Origin: Bacteroidota bacterium | GTDB lineage: Bacteria > Bacteroidota > Bacteroidia > Chitinophagales > Chitinophagaceae | Direction of reading: 5' to 3' | Assembly (NCBI GenBank): GCA_026391455.1 | Contig: JAPLEH010000056.1 | Span: forward strand, 47,568-111,567 | DNA: 64,000 bases | In this document: positions 28,928-37,230 of the stretch, one piece after another | Position numbering within the stretch: the stretch's first letter is position 1 | Layout of the letters: each line of letters starts with the position of its first letter | Position numbers and translations under genes: made by a program | The notes under the pieces: generated by a model | What the model was told of the DNA's origin: nothing | The model's input: only the letters and a program-made list of their open reading frames with translations | Database searches by the model: none

Positions 28928-29430
28928 CTGCACACCTATCAAAGCGAGGAGACGCAAGTCGGAAAACAATCCCGGATGACCCGGCTTTTGTAAAGGAATA
29001 ACTTTCCATTACAAAATTTCTTCTTTGTGCTCTTTGTGGGATAACCTACGCCATCGTGCAACGAACGGCCTACAAAAAATGGTATTTTCATCTTCGTAAT
29101 CGCCCGGCGTCCCAGCCGTACACAAGGCTAAGCGAGGAGACGCCAGCCGAAATAGCCTCAAACAAAATGTAATTCTTTGTGACCTTTGTGGGATAACCTA
29201 CGCCATCGTGCAACGAACGGCCTTCAAAAAATGGTATTTTCATCTTCGTAATCGCCCGGCGTCCCTGCTGCACACAAGGCTAAGCGAGGAGACGCCAGTC
29301 GGAAAAGAATGGTATTTTCATCTTCGTAATCGCCCGGCGTCCCAGCCGCACACAAGGCCAAGCGAGGAGACGCCAATCGGAAAAGAAAAAAAATATTCTT
29401 TGTGCCCTTTTTGGGATAACCTACGCAACC
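28928..29430. repeat. Cluster of GC-rich palindromic repeats, left locus
   Basis: Three full copies (29101-29149, 29252-29301, 29331-29379) and one half copy (about 28928-28961). The core is CCCGGCGTCCC, then CACAAGGC and GCGAGGAGACGCC, with GGCGTC and GACGCC as the pairing ends. Two copies sit in a longer unit that begins TTCTTTGTG and includes GGGATAACCTACGCCATCG and GGTATTTTCATCTTCG (units near 29020 and 29172, remnant near 29396). The palindromes belong to the same family as those at 59-64 kb. Confidence 0.85.
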
Positions 29431-29469
29431 GGGTATTAAACGACCAAAAAAACAAAGTAAAAAGAAAAA

Positions 29470-29865
29470 CTACTTCTTCTTCACCGGCGCTTTCTTCACC
29501 TTTCTCGCCATCTCTTTCTCTTCATTTTCCTTTACCCGAAATGTAATGATACGACGGATCAGGTCCAGCGGTAAGGGCTGATCGTAAGGAAACTGAACCG
29601 TGCTTTTTGCCGTAGTATAGGCAGCTAATTCTTTTTTAAACGCAATAATCGCAGATGGCATCGGGTATAAACCGGCATGCCCCGAGTGCCCGGCAAAATA
29701 TACCAGCATGCCAAAGTATTTATAGGCCGGCATGTTATAACTGATCACTTCTTCTGCTTTCGGAGCAGCAGCACGAATGGCCTTACGCAATTTTACCAGT
29801 AAGGACTTTTCCCTGGCAGAAAACGAGGCGAGATAGGCATCCACGTTAGGGAATCGTTCAGTCAT
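29470..29865 (-). CDS. DUF1801 (YdhG-like) protein
   Basis: A 131-aa soluble protein with the family marks VISYNMPAYKYFGMLVYFAG and GLYPMPSAI, STVQFPYDQPLPLDLIRRII, and a Lys-rich tail. The YdhG fold has been linked to iron handling in some bacteria, but the role here is unknown. This is the last gene of a minus-strand series of small soluble proteins, which also holds DUF1801 paralogues at 30.9 and 34.6 kb. Confidence 0.85.
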   Translation of the reverse strand: MTERFPNVDAYLASFSAREKSLLVKLRKAIRAAAPKAEEVISYNMPAYKYFGMLVYFAGHSGHAGLYPMPSAIIAFKKELAAYTTAKSTVQFPYDQPLPLDLIRRIITFRVKENEEKEMARKVKKAPVKKK

Positions 29866-29877
29866 AATAAAAGCAGT

Positions 29878-30411
29878 TTACTTTTTTTCCAGTTCCTGCT
29901 TCAGGTTCACCAGATTCTGCTGCAGATCCTTGCCCACCATTTTCTCCATTACCAGGTTCATAATATTTCGCGGGTAGGCGTTGGTACCATAAAAACAATT
30001 GGTAACACGGGTTCCTCCCTCCACGGCTTCCACGGTAGTGCGGGCATTATTGGTATCCTGAAAAGGTTTTTTAAACCGTATCTCCATCTCAAGACTTTGA
30101 TTCTCGATTATTTTCTTAATCTCCTGTTCGCCCACCCCCACATGCTTATCCTTACTCTCCCAGGCAGAAGTGGCTCCCACTTCACCATCCGTACCGGTAT
30201 ATACCAGCTTTACGGCTGGATCACGCATCACCCACACACTGTAATGCTCCTGGTTTTTCAACCGGCGCACATAAGCAAATACGTCCGGTACCGACCGGCT
30301 GATGATGATCTCCCGCTGATAGCTGAAATCTTTTTTTACAAAGGCTGCAATGATCAGAAAAAGGGCAATGATACTGCCGATTATGCTCAGTATGATGATC
30401 AGAATACTCAT
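29878..30411 (-). CDS. Membrane-anchored SRPBCC-domain protein
   Basis: A 177-aa protein: N-terminal membrane helix (about 3-25, IIILSIIGSIIALFLIIAA), then a START-like SRPBCC domain (REIIISRSVPDVFAYVRRLK, WVMRDPAVK, ARTTVEAVEGGTRVTNCFYG). These domains bind hydrophobic ligands. It is 12 bp upstream of the DUF1801 gene on the same strand. Confidence 0.82.
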   Translation of the reverse strand: MSILIIILSIIGSIIALFLIIAAFVKKDFSYQREIIISRSVPDVFAYVRRLKNQEHYSVWVMRDPAVKLVYTGTDGEVGATSAWESKDKHVGVGEQEIKKIIENQSLEMEIRFKKPFQDTNNARTTVEAVEGGTRVTNCFYGTNAYPRNIMNLVMEKMVGKDLQQNLVNLKQELEKK

Positions 30412-30438
30412 ATACGTTGGGTTTGTTGTATAATAAAG

Positions 30439-30864
30439 CTAATATTTTTCTCCTTCCCCCGCAAAATGCAACATCCAGTGATGCCCGTATTTGTCTTTGA
30501 TATTACCCGTGATCATTCCCGATGGATTGGTCTGCGGCGGATACATTACTTTACCTCCATCGGACAACTTCTTATAGTAATTACGTAATTCTTTTTCAGA
30601 ACGGCATTGCAGCATAAGCATAACGGCATTTCCTTCCACGAGCGCATCCTCCATTACCATATCTGATCCCATCAGCACCAACCCATCTTTTTTCAGCACC
30701 GCATGCAAAATATATTCCTGCATATAGCGGGGCAGCTTTTCCGCCTGCGGTGATCCGCCCACCCGCTGCAACTGCAACCGCCCACCCAAACATTGCTGAT
30801 AAAAATGCATTGCCTCCCGGCAATTGCCGGCAAAGCTGAGATAAGTATAGATCCCTGTTTTCAA
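30439..30864 (-). CDS. VOC-family protein (PhnB-like), TTG start
   Basis: A 141-aa single-domain glyoxalase-fold protein: YLSFAGNCREAMHFYQQCLG at the start, LVLMGSD in the middle, DKYGHHWMLHF at the end. The PhnB-type pattern usually lacks a known reaction. No in-frame ATG exists between the upstream stop (30875) and the domain, so it most likely starts at the TTG (complement of 30862-30864), 10 bp behind the preceding gene. Confidence 0.82.
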   Translation of the reverse strand: MKTGIYTYLSFAGNCREAMHFYQQCLGGRLQLQRVGGSPQAEKLPRYMQEYILHAVLKKDGLVLMGSDMVMEDALVEGNAVMLMLQCRSEKELRNYYKKLSDGGKVMYPPQTNPSGMITGNIKDKYGHHWMLHFAGEGEKY

Positions 30865-30874
30865 TCGAATTTTT

Positions 30875-31231
30875 TTACCCCGTTTGTTTTTTCACATAAT
30901 GCTTTACCATGCGCCTGATCAATGGCAGCGGCATGGGTTTACTGAGCGGAAACTGCACCGAACCCCTTCCGGTAATATAACCGGTGAGTGCTTTTTCAAA
31001 TGCCGCTTCATTCACCGGGGCGGGATAAAAGCCGACATGATTTTTATACCCCGCAAAAAATACCAGGTTCTTCTTCAGCACATACGCGGGCATTCCATAC
31101 TTAATGGTCTCCACCGCTTCGGGAACTGTTTCCCTGATCACCTTCCTGACTTCCTGCAAGGCACGCCGCACGTCTTCGGGAAATGCGCTGATATACCCGT
31201 CCACCGGATTACCGGATGATCTGACTGCCAT
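30875..31231 (-). CDS. DUF1801 (YdhG-like) protein
   Basis: A 118-aa paralogue of the gene at 29.5 kb, with TIKYGMPAYVLKKNLVFFAG, GFYPAPV and GRGSVQFPLSKPMPLPLIRR. The ATG at 31229-31231 is chosen because the 34 extra residues upstream look random. It is followed closely by the VOC gene. Confidence 0.83.
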   Translation of the reverse strand: MAVRSSGNPVDGYISAFPEDVRRALQEVRKVIRETVPEAVETIKYGMPAYVLKKNLVFFAGYKNHVGFYPAPVNEAAFEKALTGYITGRGSVQFPLSKPMPLPLIRRMVKHYVKKQTG

Positions 31232-31325
31232 AGTCGATCTCTCAAAAGATGAAGAAATTATTTTTACTAACGGATATGTATAACCGAAAATCAAATCGCT
31301 GTTTCCGGAAAAGCTTTTACCATAC

Positions 31326-32159
31326 TCAGGCATTCATCAGCGTGGCGATATCCATTTTTTTCATCTGCATAAAAGCCTGCACCACGCGGGGTGCCCGTTC
31401 AGGATCACTCATCAGTTGGCCCAGTACAACCGGAACGATCTGCCAGGATACGCCGAACTTATCTTTCAGCCATCCGCACTGGCTTTCCGCCCCTTCTTCC
31501 GTCAGTTTATTCCAGTAATAATCGATCTCCTCCTGTGTATTGCAATTTACCACCAGTGATACCGCTTCATTGAACTGATAGGCATGTTCGCCCGGCCCAT
31601 CCATGGCGATGAGCGGATGACCCATCAGGTGAAAAGATGCAAACATCGTATTTCCGGCATGCGGATCACCGGGGGGATATTGCACCAATACATTTGTGCC
31701 GGATCCGGCAAATATGTCTGAATAAAATGTGATCGCTTCTCCTGCCCTGCCAAACACTTTTCCGGTAAATAAAAAAGAAGGTGTGAGTGTTTCTTCTTTT
31801 ATGTCTCCCACGGCTACGGTGATCTGCCAGGTCATGCCGAATTTATCTTTCAGCCAGCCATAGCATTCGCTCCAGGGATAGGTATTGATATCCATCAGTA
31901 CGCTACCACCGTCAACGAGTTTGTCCCATGCCGCACGGGTTTCCACCACGGAGCTGCAGGTAAGTGTAAAGGAAATGGAAGGATTGATGGTGAACATCGG
32001 CCCGCCATTCAGCCCCATCACGCGGCGGCCATTCAATTCCATCATTACCACCATCGGACTTTCAGAAATTATCCGGCCTTGTTTTACCACGCTGGTGTAT
32101 AATTCGGCTGCTTCTTTCGCCTTTCCGTCAAACCAAAGGCAGGTGCTTATTTTTCCCAT
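31326..32159 (-). CDS. Double-domain VOC (PhnB/3-dmu-9 type) protein
   Basis: A 277-aa protein with two tandem glyoxalase-like domains: 1-130 (STCLWFDGKAKEAAELYTSV, ending GWLKDKFGMTWQITV) and about 135-277 (PSFLFTGKVFGRAGEAITFY, ending GWLKDKFGVSWQIVP). The repeated GWLKDKFG block shows internal duplication. The substrate is unknown. The downstream gene is 94 bp away. Confidence 0.85.
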   Translation of the reverse strand: MGKISTCLWFDGKAKEAAELYTSVVKQGRIISESPMVVMMELNGRRVMGLNGGPMFTINPSISFTLTCSSVVETRAAWDKLVDGGSVLMDINTYPWSECYGWLKDKFGMTWQITVAVGDIKEETLTPSFLFTGKVFGRAGEAITFYSDIFAGSGTNVLVQYPPGDPHAGNTMFASFHLMGHPLIAMDGPGEHAYQFNEAVSLVVNCNTQEEIDYYWNKLTEEGAESQCGWLKDKFGVSWQIVPVVLGQLMSDPERAPRVVQAFMQMKKMDIATLMNA

Positions 32160-32183
32160 GCTATTTGTTGAAAAATGAATGAA

Positions 32184-33020
32184 TTAATTGGTCTCTGTAT
32201 AAGTTTTAAAATTGTTTAAAATGGATTGCCAGCCAAATTGCTGCAACTCATAGGCATTGATTTCTTCGGCATCAAAGGTTTCCACAACGGTGGTCTCATT
32301 GCCGTTGCTGCTGAATTCCACGCGCACATTGCGGCCATCGCTCATGGTATAGCGTAACAGCCGGTGTGTTTCCACTTCATTATATACACCGCCAAAATCA
32401 AAACCAACACTTCCGTCTTTCGCCTCCATTCTGGAAGAAAAGCTGCCGCCTACCCGCAGATCGTTGGTGGAAGCAGTGGTATGCCAGTCTTCACTGGCAG
32501 TATTCCATTTCATAATATGTGCCGGCCCAGTCCAATAGTCCCATACTTTTTCAACAGGAGCCTGTATCGCAGCCTGAATGGTAATGGGAACAAAATTCTC
32601 TGATAATTCCTTTACCAGGGCCAGTGCTTTCGGGAATGTACCTTCGAAATACTCTTTGAATTCCTCAGTGAGGTCCATTTCGGTACGTAATATTGTAACA
32701 CCATTTTCCTCCCGCAGGAAATAACTTTCGAGTGCCCCCTGCCAGGCAGAAACGGTTTCAATACCATCTTTTATTTCCCCGATATGTTTAAAGGTCATTT
32801 GCACTTCCGGAATTTTCTTTTCAATAACGGAGTGCATACCATTTCCTGTTCCGTCAACAAAGAGAATCTTGCTGCCTTCGTTCCAATCGCTCCGGGCTTG
32901 CGAATCCGGAGAAAAGACACTGGTCCATTTACGATAAGTAAGGTCCGACCATAATACTTTCCATACACGTTGTGCAGAAGCGTTGATAATTGTTTCGAAG
33001 GCGGTTTTTGTAACTGACAT
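32184..33020 (-). CDS. Tandem SRPBCC/AHSA1-domain protein
   Basis: A 278-aa protein with two AHSA1-like domains. The first (about 5-140) begins FETIINASAQRVWKVLWSD; the second (about 145-275) begins TIQAAIQAPVEKVWDYWTGP and ends in QQFGWQSILNNFKTYTE. The family includes Hsp90 co-chaperone-like and ligand-binding proteins, and no specific role can be read. It lies 24 bp upstream of the VOC gene and probably shares its transcript. Confidence 0.85.
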   Translation of the reverse strand: MSVTKTAFETIINASAQRVWKVLWSDLTYRKWTSVFSPDSQARSDWNEGSKILFVDGTGNGMHSVIEKKIPEVQMTFKHIGEIKDGIETVSAWQGALESYFLREENGVTILRTEMDLTEEFKEYFEGTFPKALALVKELSENFVPITIQAAIQAPVEKVWDYWTGPAHIMKWNTASEDWHTTASTNDLRVGGSFSSRMEAKDGSVGFDFGGVYNEVETHRLLRYTMSDGRNVRVEFSSNGNETTVVETFDAEEINAYELQQFGWQSILNNFKTYTETN

Positions 33021-33049
33021 GGTTGTTGTTTAAATGCGTTGATAATTAA

Positions 33050-33460
33050 TTATTGCGTTACCCGTACCATACAGCGGCAGGTATGCTGATCGAGATACCA
33101 TTCCACACAGGCACCCTGCGGATCGATATGCGGTTCCTGTAACAGGGCTGCAAAGGCTTGCCCGATTGCAGAAATATTTTTCATAAAATCCGGAATATCC
33201 ACATACAGGTAATCACCTGCCTCCAGAATAAACGTCGCTAGCCCATGCTTTTCCAATTCCCCTTTTTCCAGTTCCTCTGCCGCAGCATAATAAATGATCT
33301 CCTTTTCCGGACTGCCGTGTGAAATACCAAAGTACTTTCTTTTGGTGGAAAAGGAAACCAGCGAATGCAAATACATATGAGCAGCCTGCACACCTTCCGG
33401 GAAAGAGGAAGCTTTTACCGTATAAACCGAAATGGGATGATCAAGGGGAAAACGATTCAT
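33050..33460 (-). CDS. GyrI-like / effector-binding domain protein
   Basis: A 136-aa protein, mainly a small-molecule-binding GyrI-like domain (SPEKEIIYYAAAEELEKGEL, EAGDYLYVDIPDF, and ACVEWYLDQ near the end) without a DNA-binding part. The ATG at 33458-33460 is preferred because the -7 box TAGGTTTG lies 18 bp upstream of it. It is the first gene of the minus-strand series and is divergent from the GlxA-type regulator. Confidence 0.78.
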   Translation of the reverse strand: MNRFPLDHPISVYTVKASSFPEGVQAAHMYLHSLVSFSTKRKYFGISHGSPEKEIIYYAAAEELEKGELEKHGLATFILEAGDYLYVDIPDFMKNISAIGQAFAALLQEPHIDPQGACVEWYLDQHTCRCMVRVTQ

Positions 33461-33477
33461 AAAAAGGATTTGTGGTA

Positions 33478-33485
33478 CAAACCTA
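33478..33485 (-). promoter_or_regulatory. -7 box TAGGTTTG before the GyrI-like gene
   Basis: Exact TAnnTTTG on the minus strand, in the 137-bp spacer shared with the divergent regulator. A one-mismatch box (TACCTTTC, 33555-33562) faces the other way. Confidence 0.5.
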
Positions 33486-33597
33486 CTCTTCATTTTCGTT
33501 AAAGGCGATGTGCAAAAAAGACGAAAAAGAGGTGTTTTGCGACAGGAATAGTCCTACCTTTCCGCTCTATACTTTTACAAACCGATCTTCAGCAATT

Positions 33598-34578
33598 ATG
33601 AAAACAGTAAGCATATTAGTACCGGAGTCTTCTGTATTGCAGGCGATCGCCGATCCGCAATATTTGTTTTCGGCCGTGAACCAGTTTTTAACCCTGTCCG
33701 GAAAAAAACCATTGTTTCGGGTGCAACTGGTAGGCGCTAAAAAACAGGTGAAGCTCCAGGGCGGCTCATACTCCGTGCACACCGACAAAACACTGAAGGA
33801 AGTAAAGAAAACCGATCTGATATTTATTCCCGCTTTATTTGGCAATATGAGACAGGCCATTGATCAAAACAAGGCAATGCAACCCTGGATCAGGCAACAG
33901 TATGCCAATGGTGCTGAGGTGGCTTCTTTATGTGTGGGTGCTTTCTTACTGGCTTCTACCGGTTTGCTGAAGGGAAAGAAATGCTCCACCCATTGGGGTT
34001 TTCAGCAGGAGTTCAGGGAAATGTTTCCCGATGTAGAAGTAATGGAAGGAAGTATCATCACCGAAGAGAACCGGATCTATTCGAGCGGTGGAGCCAATTC
34101 GTACTGGAACCTGTTGCTCCACCTGGTGGAAAAATATACAGACCGGCCCACGGCCATACTCGCCTCTAAATATTTTGCGGTGGATATCGACAGGGAAAGC
34201 CAGGCGGCCTTTGCCATGTTTCGCGGGCAAAAGAGTCACGCAGATGAACTCATTAAAAAAGCGCAGGAATATATCGAGCAGCAGGTACAGGAAAAACTGG
34301 CGGTGGATGAGCTGGCCGCACAGTTTGCAGTCGGGCGAAGAAGTTTTGAACGCCGCTTCAAACAGGCCACAGGCAATTCAATACAGGAATATATACACCG
34401 GATAAAAATGGAAGCCGCGAAGCGAAGTTTTGAAAACAGCCGCAAGAATATCAACGAAGTAATGTATGATGTGGGCTATACGGATACCAAAGCCTTCCGC
34501 AGTATGTTTAAAAAGATCACTGGCCTCACCCCGGCGGAATACCGGAATAAGTATAATAAACAGGTAATGCTGAATTAA
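33598..34578 (+). CDS. GlxA-family transcriptional regulator (DJ-1/PfpI + AraC)
   Basis: From the ATG at 33598, 326 residues. An N-terminal DJ-1/PfpI-like ligand domain (1-190) has SLCVGAFLLASTGLLKGK at the nucleophile-elbow position. A C-terminal AraC/XylS double helix-turn-helix (about 225-320) has VDELAAQFAVGRRSFERRFK and VMYDVGYTDTKAFRSMFKKI. The longer frame from 33472 adds a Cys/Lys-rich, non-conserved leader. Its position suggests control of the divergent minus-strand cluster. Confidence 0.9.
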   Translation: MKTVSILVPESSVLQAIADPQYLFSAVNQFLTLSGKKPLFRVQLVGAKKQVKLQGGSYSVHTDKTLKEVKKTDLIFIPALFGNMRQAIDQNKAMQPWIRQQYANGAEVASLCVGAFLLASTGLLKGKKCSTHWGFQQEFREMFPDVEVMEGSIITEENRIYSSGGANSYWNLLLHLVEKYTDRPTAILASKYFAVDIDRESQAAFAMFRGQKSHADELIKKAQEYIEQQVQEKLAVDELAAQFAVGRRSFERRFKQATGNSIQEYIHRIKMEAAKRSFENSRKNINEVMYDVGYTDTKAFRSMFKKITGLTPAEYRNKYNKQVMLN

Positions 34579-34592
34579 TAATACGAAAGCGT

Positions 34593-34958
34593 TTATTTCG
34601 TACGGATACTACCGTTCTTGTATAACCGGATTGCTTTGTGCAGGAGTGCTATTAATTTTTTTACAGGAATATCTTTAGCAGGATCCATCAGCCAAATTTT
34701 CATTCGCGACCGCTTTTCCTGGAGCAATACTGCATCCTCCAGGTGTTTGCCTTCTACAAATCCAACATAGGGAATGCCTGTTTTCTTTTGCACCCAGAGA
34801 TAACAAAACATTTTCCCCCGAAAGCAAAAAAAGGGCATACCATATTTCCAGGCCGTTGTAATTTCTTTATCAGCCGATAGTATGATGCTGCGAAGAGCCA
34901 GCAGACAACTCTTTGCGGGCTCTGCTTGCTGGAGATAAAAATGATCCGGGTTTGTCAA
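34593..34958 (-). CDS. DUF1801-like protein, TTG start
   Basis: A 121-aa protein, third member of the YdhG-like group here: TTAWKYGMPFFCFRGKMFCY, then KTGIPYVGFVEG and PVKKLIALLHKAI. The only in-frame start before the domain is TTG at the complement of 34956-34958; the upstream frame is closed by TAA after three more codons. It lies 18 bp behind the acetyltransferase gene. Confidence 0.78.
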   Translation of the reverse strand: MTNPDHFYLQQAEPAKSCLLALRSIILSADKEITTAWKYGMPFFCFRGKMFCYLWVQKKTGIPYVGFVEGKHLEDAVLLQEKRSRMKIWLMDPAKDIPVKKLIALLHKAIRLYKNGSIRTK

Positions 34959-34976
34959 TGCATGCGTTTAGCTGGT

Positions 34977-35429
34977 TCAGGATAATTTTTTTTCAAAACA
35001 TACACTGTTCTCTATACCGGCATATTGACCGTAATTGGGAATAATCATATACGCACATCGCTGGTATAGTGCAATCGCTTCCGGCTGTTTTTTGCCAGTC
35101 TCCAGTACGGTTCGGGTGTATTGCATTTCGGCCGCCCACTTTTCCAACTCTTCCAGAATGGTGGCTGCTATACGCTGGCCCCGCTGTTCCGGCAGGGTGT
35201 ACATCCGCTTTACTTCCATGGTACCGGGTTCTATTTCTTTTATGGCGCCACAAGCCACGGGTGTATCGTCTTTATAAGCCAATACCACATGGCGTATCAT
35301 CTGTATTTTGTTGAACTGTGCATAGAAGGAATGTTCATTACCATCCCTTATGGCCAGGTCTGCATCCAGCAGCCGTACCAGCGAAACAAAATCGGGATTT
35401 TCAGAATCGGTGCGTACCAGACGGAGCAT
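34977..35429 (-). CDS. GNAT-family N-acetyltransferase
   Basis: A 150-aa enzyme with the acetyl-CoA-binding region VKRMYTLPEQRGQRIAATIL (motif A, Q/RxxGxA-like) after VACGAIKEIEPGTMEV, and the late ALYQRCAYMIIPNYGQY. The acceptor is unknown. The start at 35429 gives MLRLVRTDSENPDF; an ATG four codons upstream is also possible. Confidence 0.85.
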   Translation of the reverse strand: MLRLVRTDSENPDFVSLVRLLDADLAIRDGNEHSFYAQFNKIQMIRHVVLAYKDDTPVACGAIKEIEPGTMEVKRMYTLPEQRGQRIAATILEELEKWAAEMQYTRTVLETGKKQPEAIALYQRCAYMIIPNYGQYAGIENSVCFEKKLS

Positions 35430-35479
35430 AGAACGATACAATTTTTAATAAAGGTAATGTATATGCGAAATTTCGAAGC

Positions 35480-35782
35480 TTATCGGGCAGCTTCTGCTTC
35501 TTCCTGCTTCCATTGTTTGTCCATGATAAAGGTGCCAAATGGAAGTATGGAAGCGAGAAATGCTTTGACCATCCAGCCAAACCCTTTATGGTAACTGGTG
35601 CGCACTTCATTGGCCAATCCCAGAAAGGCAACAAAGAGAATGCCATGCAATCCGCCCACTACGGTTACGGCTAAAGGAAAATGGGCCAGGTATTTTAAGG
35701 GCATGGCTATAAACAAAAGCACAAGAAACGAAATGCCTTCTGCCAAAGCTATTTTACGAAACCAGTGAAATGAATTCTTCAT
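35480..35782 (-). CDS. DUF3817 membrane protein
   Basis: A 100-aa inner-membrane protein with three hydrophobic stretches (KIALAEGISFLVLLFIAMPL, HFPLAVTVVGGLHGILFVAF, AFLASILPFGTFIMD) and the family's central Gly-x-His-Gly. The ATG at 35780-35782 is supported by an exact -7 box 15 bp upstream. The function is unknown. Confidence 0.83.
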   Translation of the reverse strand: MKNSFHWFRKIALAEGISFLVLLFIAMPLKYLAHFPLAVTVVGGLHGILFVAFLGLANEVRTSYHKGFGWMVKAFLASILPFGTFIMDKQWKQEEAEAAR

Positions 35783-35796
35783 GTTATTAATTTCGG

Positions 35797-35804
35797 CAAA
35801 TGTA
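35797..35804 (-). promoter_or_regulatory. -7 box TACATTTG before the DUF3817 gene
   Basis: Exact TAnnTTTG on the minus strand, 15 bp before the start codon. Confidence 0.5.
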
Positions 35805-35860
35805 AATTGCAGATAAAGCCATTGGCTCAAAACTCGCAGCTCAAGGCTCACCGCTTATTT

Positions 35861-37003
35861 CTAGTAATCAATTACCTGCTCTTCGATCGTCTCCGGAATC
35901 TCTCTCCATTCATATTGCTGATTGCGCAGCTGTGGTTCAAAGCCGGCTTCGCGGATAGCATCTTGTATGGATTTATATGTGAAGCGATGGGGAGCCCCGG
36001 CGGCACTCACCACATTTTCTTCGATCATGATAGAACCATAATCATTGGCCCCGGCATGCAGGCATACAGAAGCGGTTTGTTTGCCCACGGTAAGCCAGCT
36101 GGCCTGAATATTTTTAATATTGGGCAACATCATCCGGCTGAGGGCGATCATCCGGATATATTCTTCCGCCGTGGTAAGATTATGCACACCGCGGATTCGG
36201 GCCAGCAGGGTATCCACATCCTGAAAGGTCCAGGGTATAAAGGCCAGGAATCCTTTTGCATCTTCCGGTTTGCGGCTTTGTACTTCCCTGATCTTTACCA
36301 GGTGTTCGAACCGCTCTTCGATGGTTTCCACATGACCAAACATCATAGTGGCGGAGGTGGTGATATTCAATTTATGCGCTTCATGCATAATGTCAAGCCA
36401 TTCCTGCGCACCGCATTTTCCTTTGCTGATCAGGCGGCGCACCCTGTCCACCAATATTTCAGCACCGGCACCGGGGAGTGAATCCATACCGGCTTCCTGT
36501 AATGCTTTCAGCACTTCATGATGGGTATACGAAGAACCATCGGCCTTCTTACTTATTTTGGTGATATGCGCTACTTCGGGCGGGCCGAGGGCATGCAGGC
36601 GGATATCGGGAAATTCAGCTTTTATTTCCCGGAACGTGTTGGTATAAAAGTCGAGGCCCAGCTCCGGATGGTGACCGCCCTGCAGAAGCAATTGATCGCC
36701 CCCATACTGAATGGTCTCCCTGATCTTTTGCCGGTAGGTAGCCATATCAGTAATATAGGCTTCGGCATGTCCCGGTATCCGGTAAAAATTGCAGAATTTA
36801 CAATTGGCGATACAAACATTGGTGGTGTTTACATTCCTGTCTATCTGCCAGGTCACCTTCCCATGCGGTACCTGTTTTTTGCGAAGCTCATCGGCTATAT
36901 ACATCAGGTCGGTAAGCGGTGCATGATGATAGAGGTAAACACCTTCTTCCGCGGTTAGAAAACCAAAACCGAGGGCTTTATCGTACAATTCCTGTAATTG
37001 CAT
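35861..37003 (-). CDS. mqnC: Cyclic dehypoxanthine futalosine synthase
   Basis: MqnC is the radical-SAM enzyme that closes the ring of dehypoxanthine futalosine in the futalosine route to menaquinone. Of 380 residues, C64, C68 and C71 (CIANCKFCNFYR) bind the [4Fe-4S] cluster. QLLLQGGHHPELGLDFY, DSLPGAGAEILVDRVRR and the C-terminal AGANDYGSIMIEENVVSAAG are typical of MqnC, as against MqnE or CofH. It is not in an operon with other mqn genes. The start is preceded by an almost leaderless promoter. Confidence 0.93.
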   Translation of the reverse strand: MQLQELYDKALGFGFLTAEEGVYLYHHAPLTDLMYIADELRKKQVPHGKVTWQIDRNVNTTNVCIANCKFCNFYRIPGHAEAYITDMATYRQKIRETIQYGGDQLLLQGGHHPELGLDFYTNTFREIKAEFPDIRLHALGPPEVAHITKISKKADGSSYTHHEVLKALQEAGMDSLPGAGAEILVDRVRRLISKGKCGAQEWLDIMHEAHKLNITTSATMMFGHVETIEERFEHLVKIREVQSRKPEDAKGFLAFIPWTFQDVDTLLARIRGVHNLTTAEEYIRMIALSRMMLPNIKNIQASWLTVGKQTASVCLHAGANDYGSIMIEENVVSAAGAPHRFTYKSIQDAIREAGFEPQLRNQQYEWREIPETIEEQVIDY

Positions 37004-37007
37004 AGTG

Positions 37008-37015
37008 CAAAGGTA
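37008..37015 (-). promoter_or_regulatory. -7 box TACCTTTG abutting the mqnC start
   Basis: Read on the minus strand as TACCTTTGCACTATG, the box ends 4 bp before the start codon. The transcript would be leaderless or nearly so. Confidence 0.6.
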
Positions 37016-37230
37016 AGAACAGAAAACCAGTGATAAGGTTTGGATTGACCCGGAAAAACAACCTTCGGCCGGATTGTACCGATTACCCCGGTGGGCATAG
37101 CCTTTCGGTGGCTGTATTACCGCTATGCAATCATTATCTTTATAAAGGGGTTTGATTTGGGTTAAACGGTAAACCGGCCGGCATCATTTTAGAGCGAAAG
37201 GTTGTCTATATTTTGCCAATAATACCACAC

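Noticed and set aside
28928..29430. CRISPR array
   Set aside because: Repeats are long, imperfect and irregularly spaced with no unique spacers of constant length, and no cas gene is present.
29208..29546. 112-aa open frame with internal repeats
   Set aside because: It is read through the tandem palindromic repeats; its apparent peptide repeats are just the DNA repeats, and it runs into the opposing DUF1801 gene.
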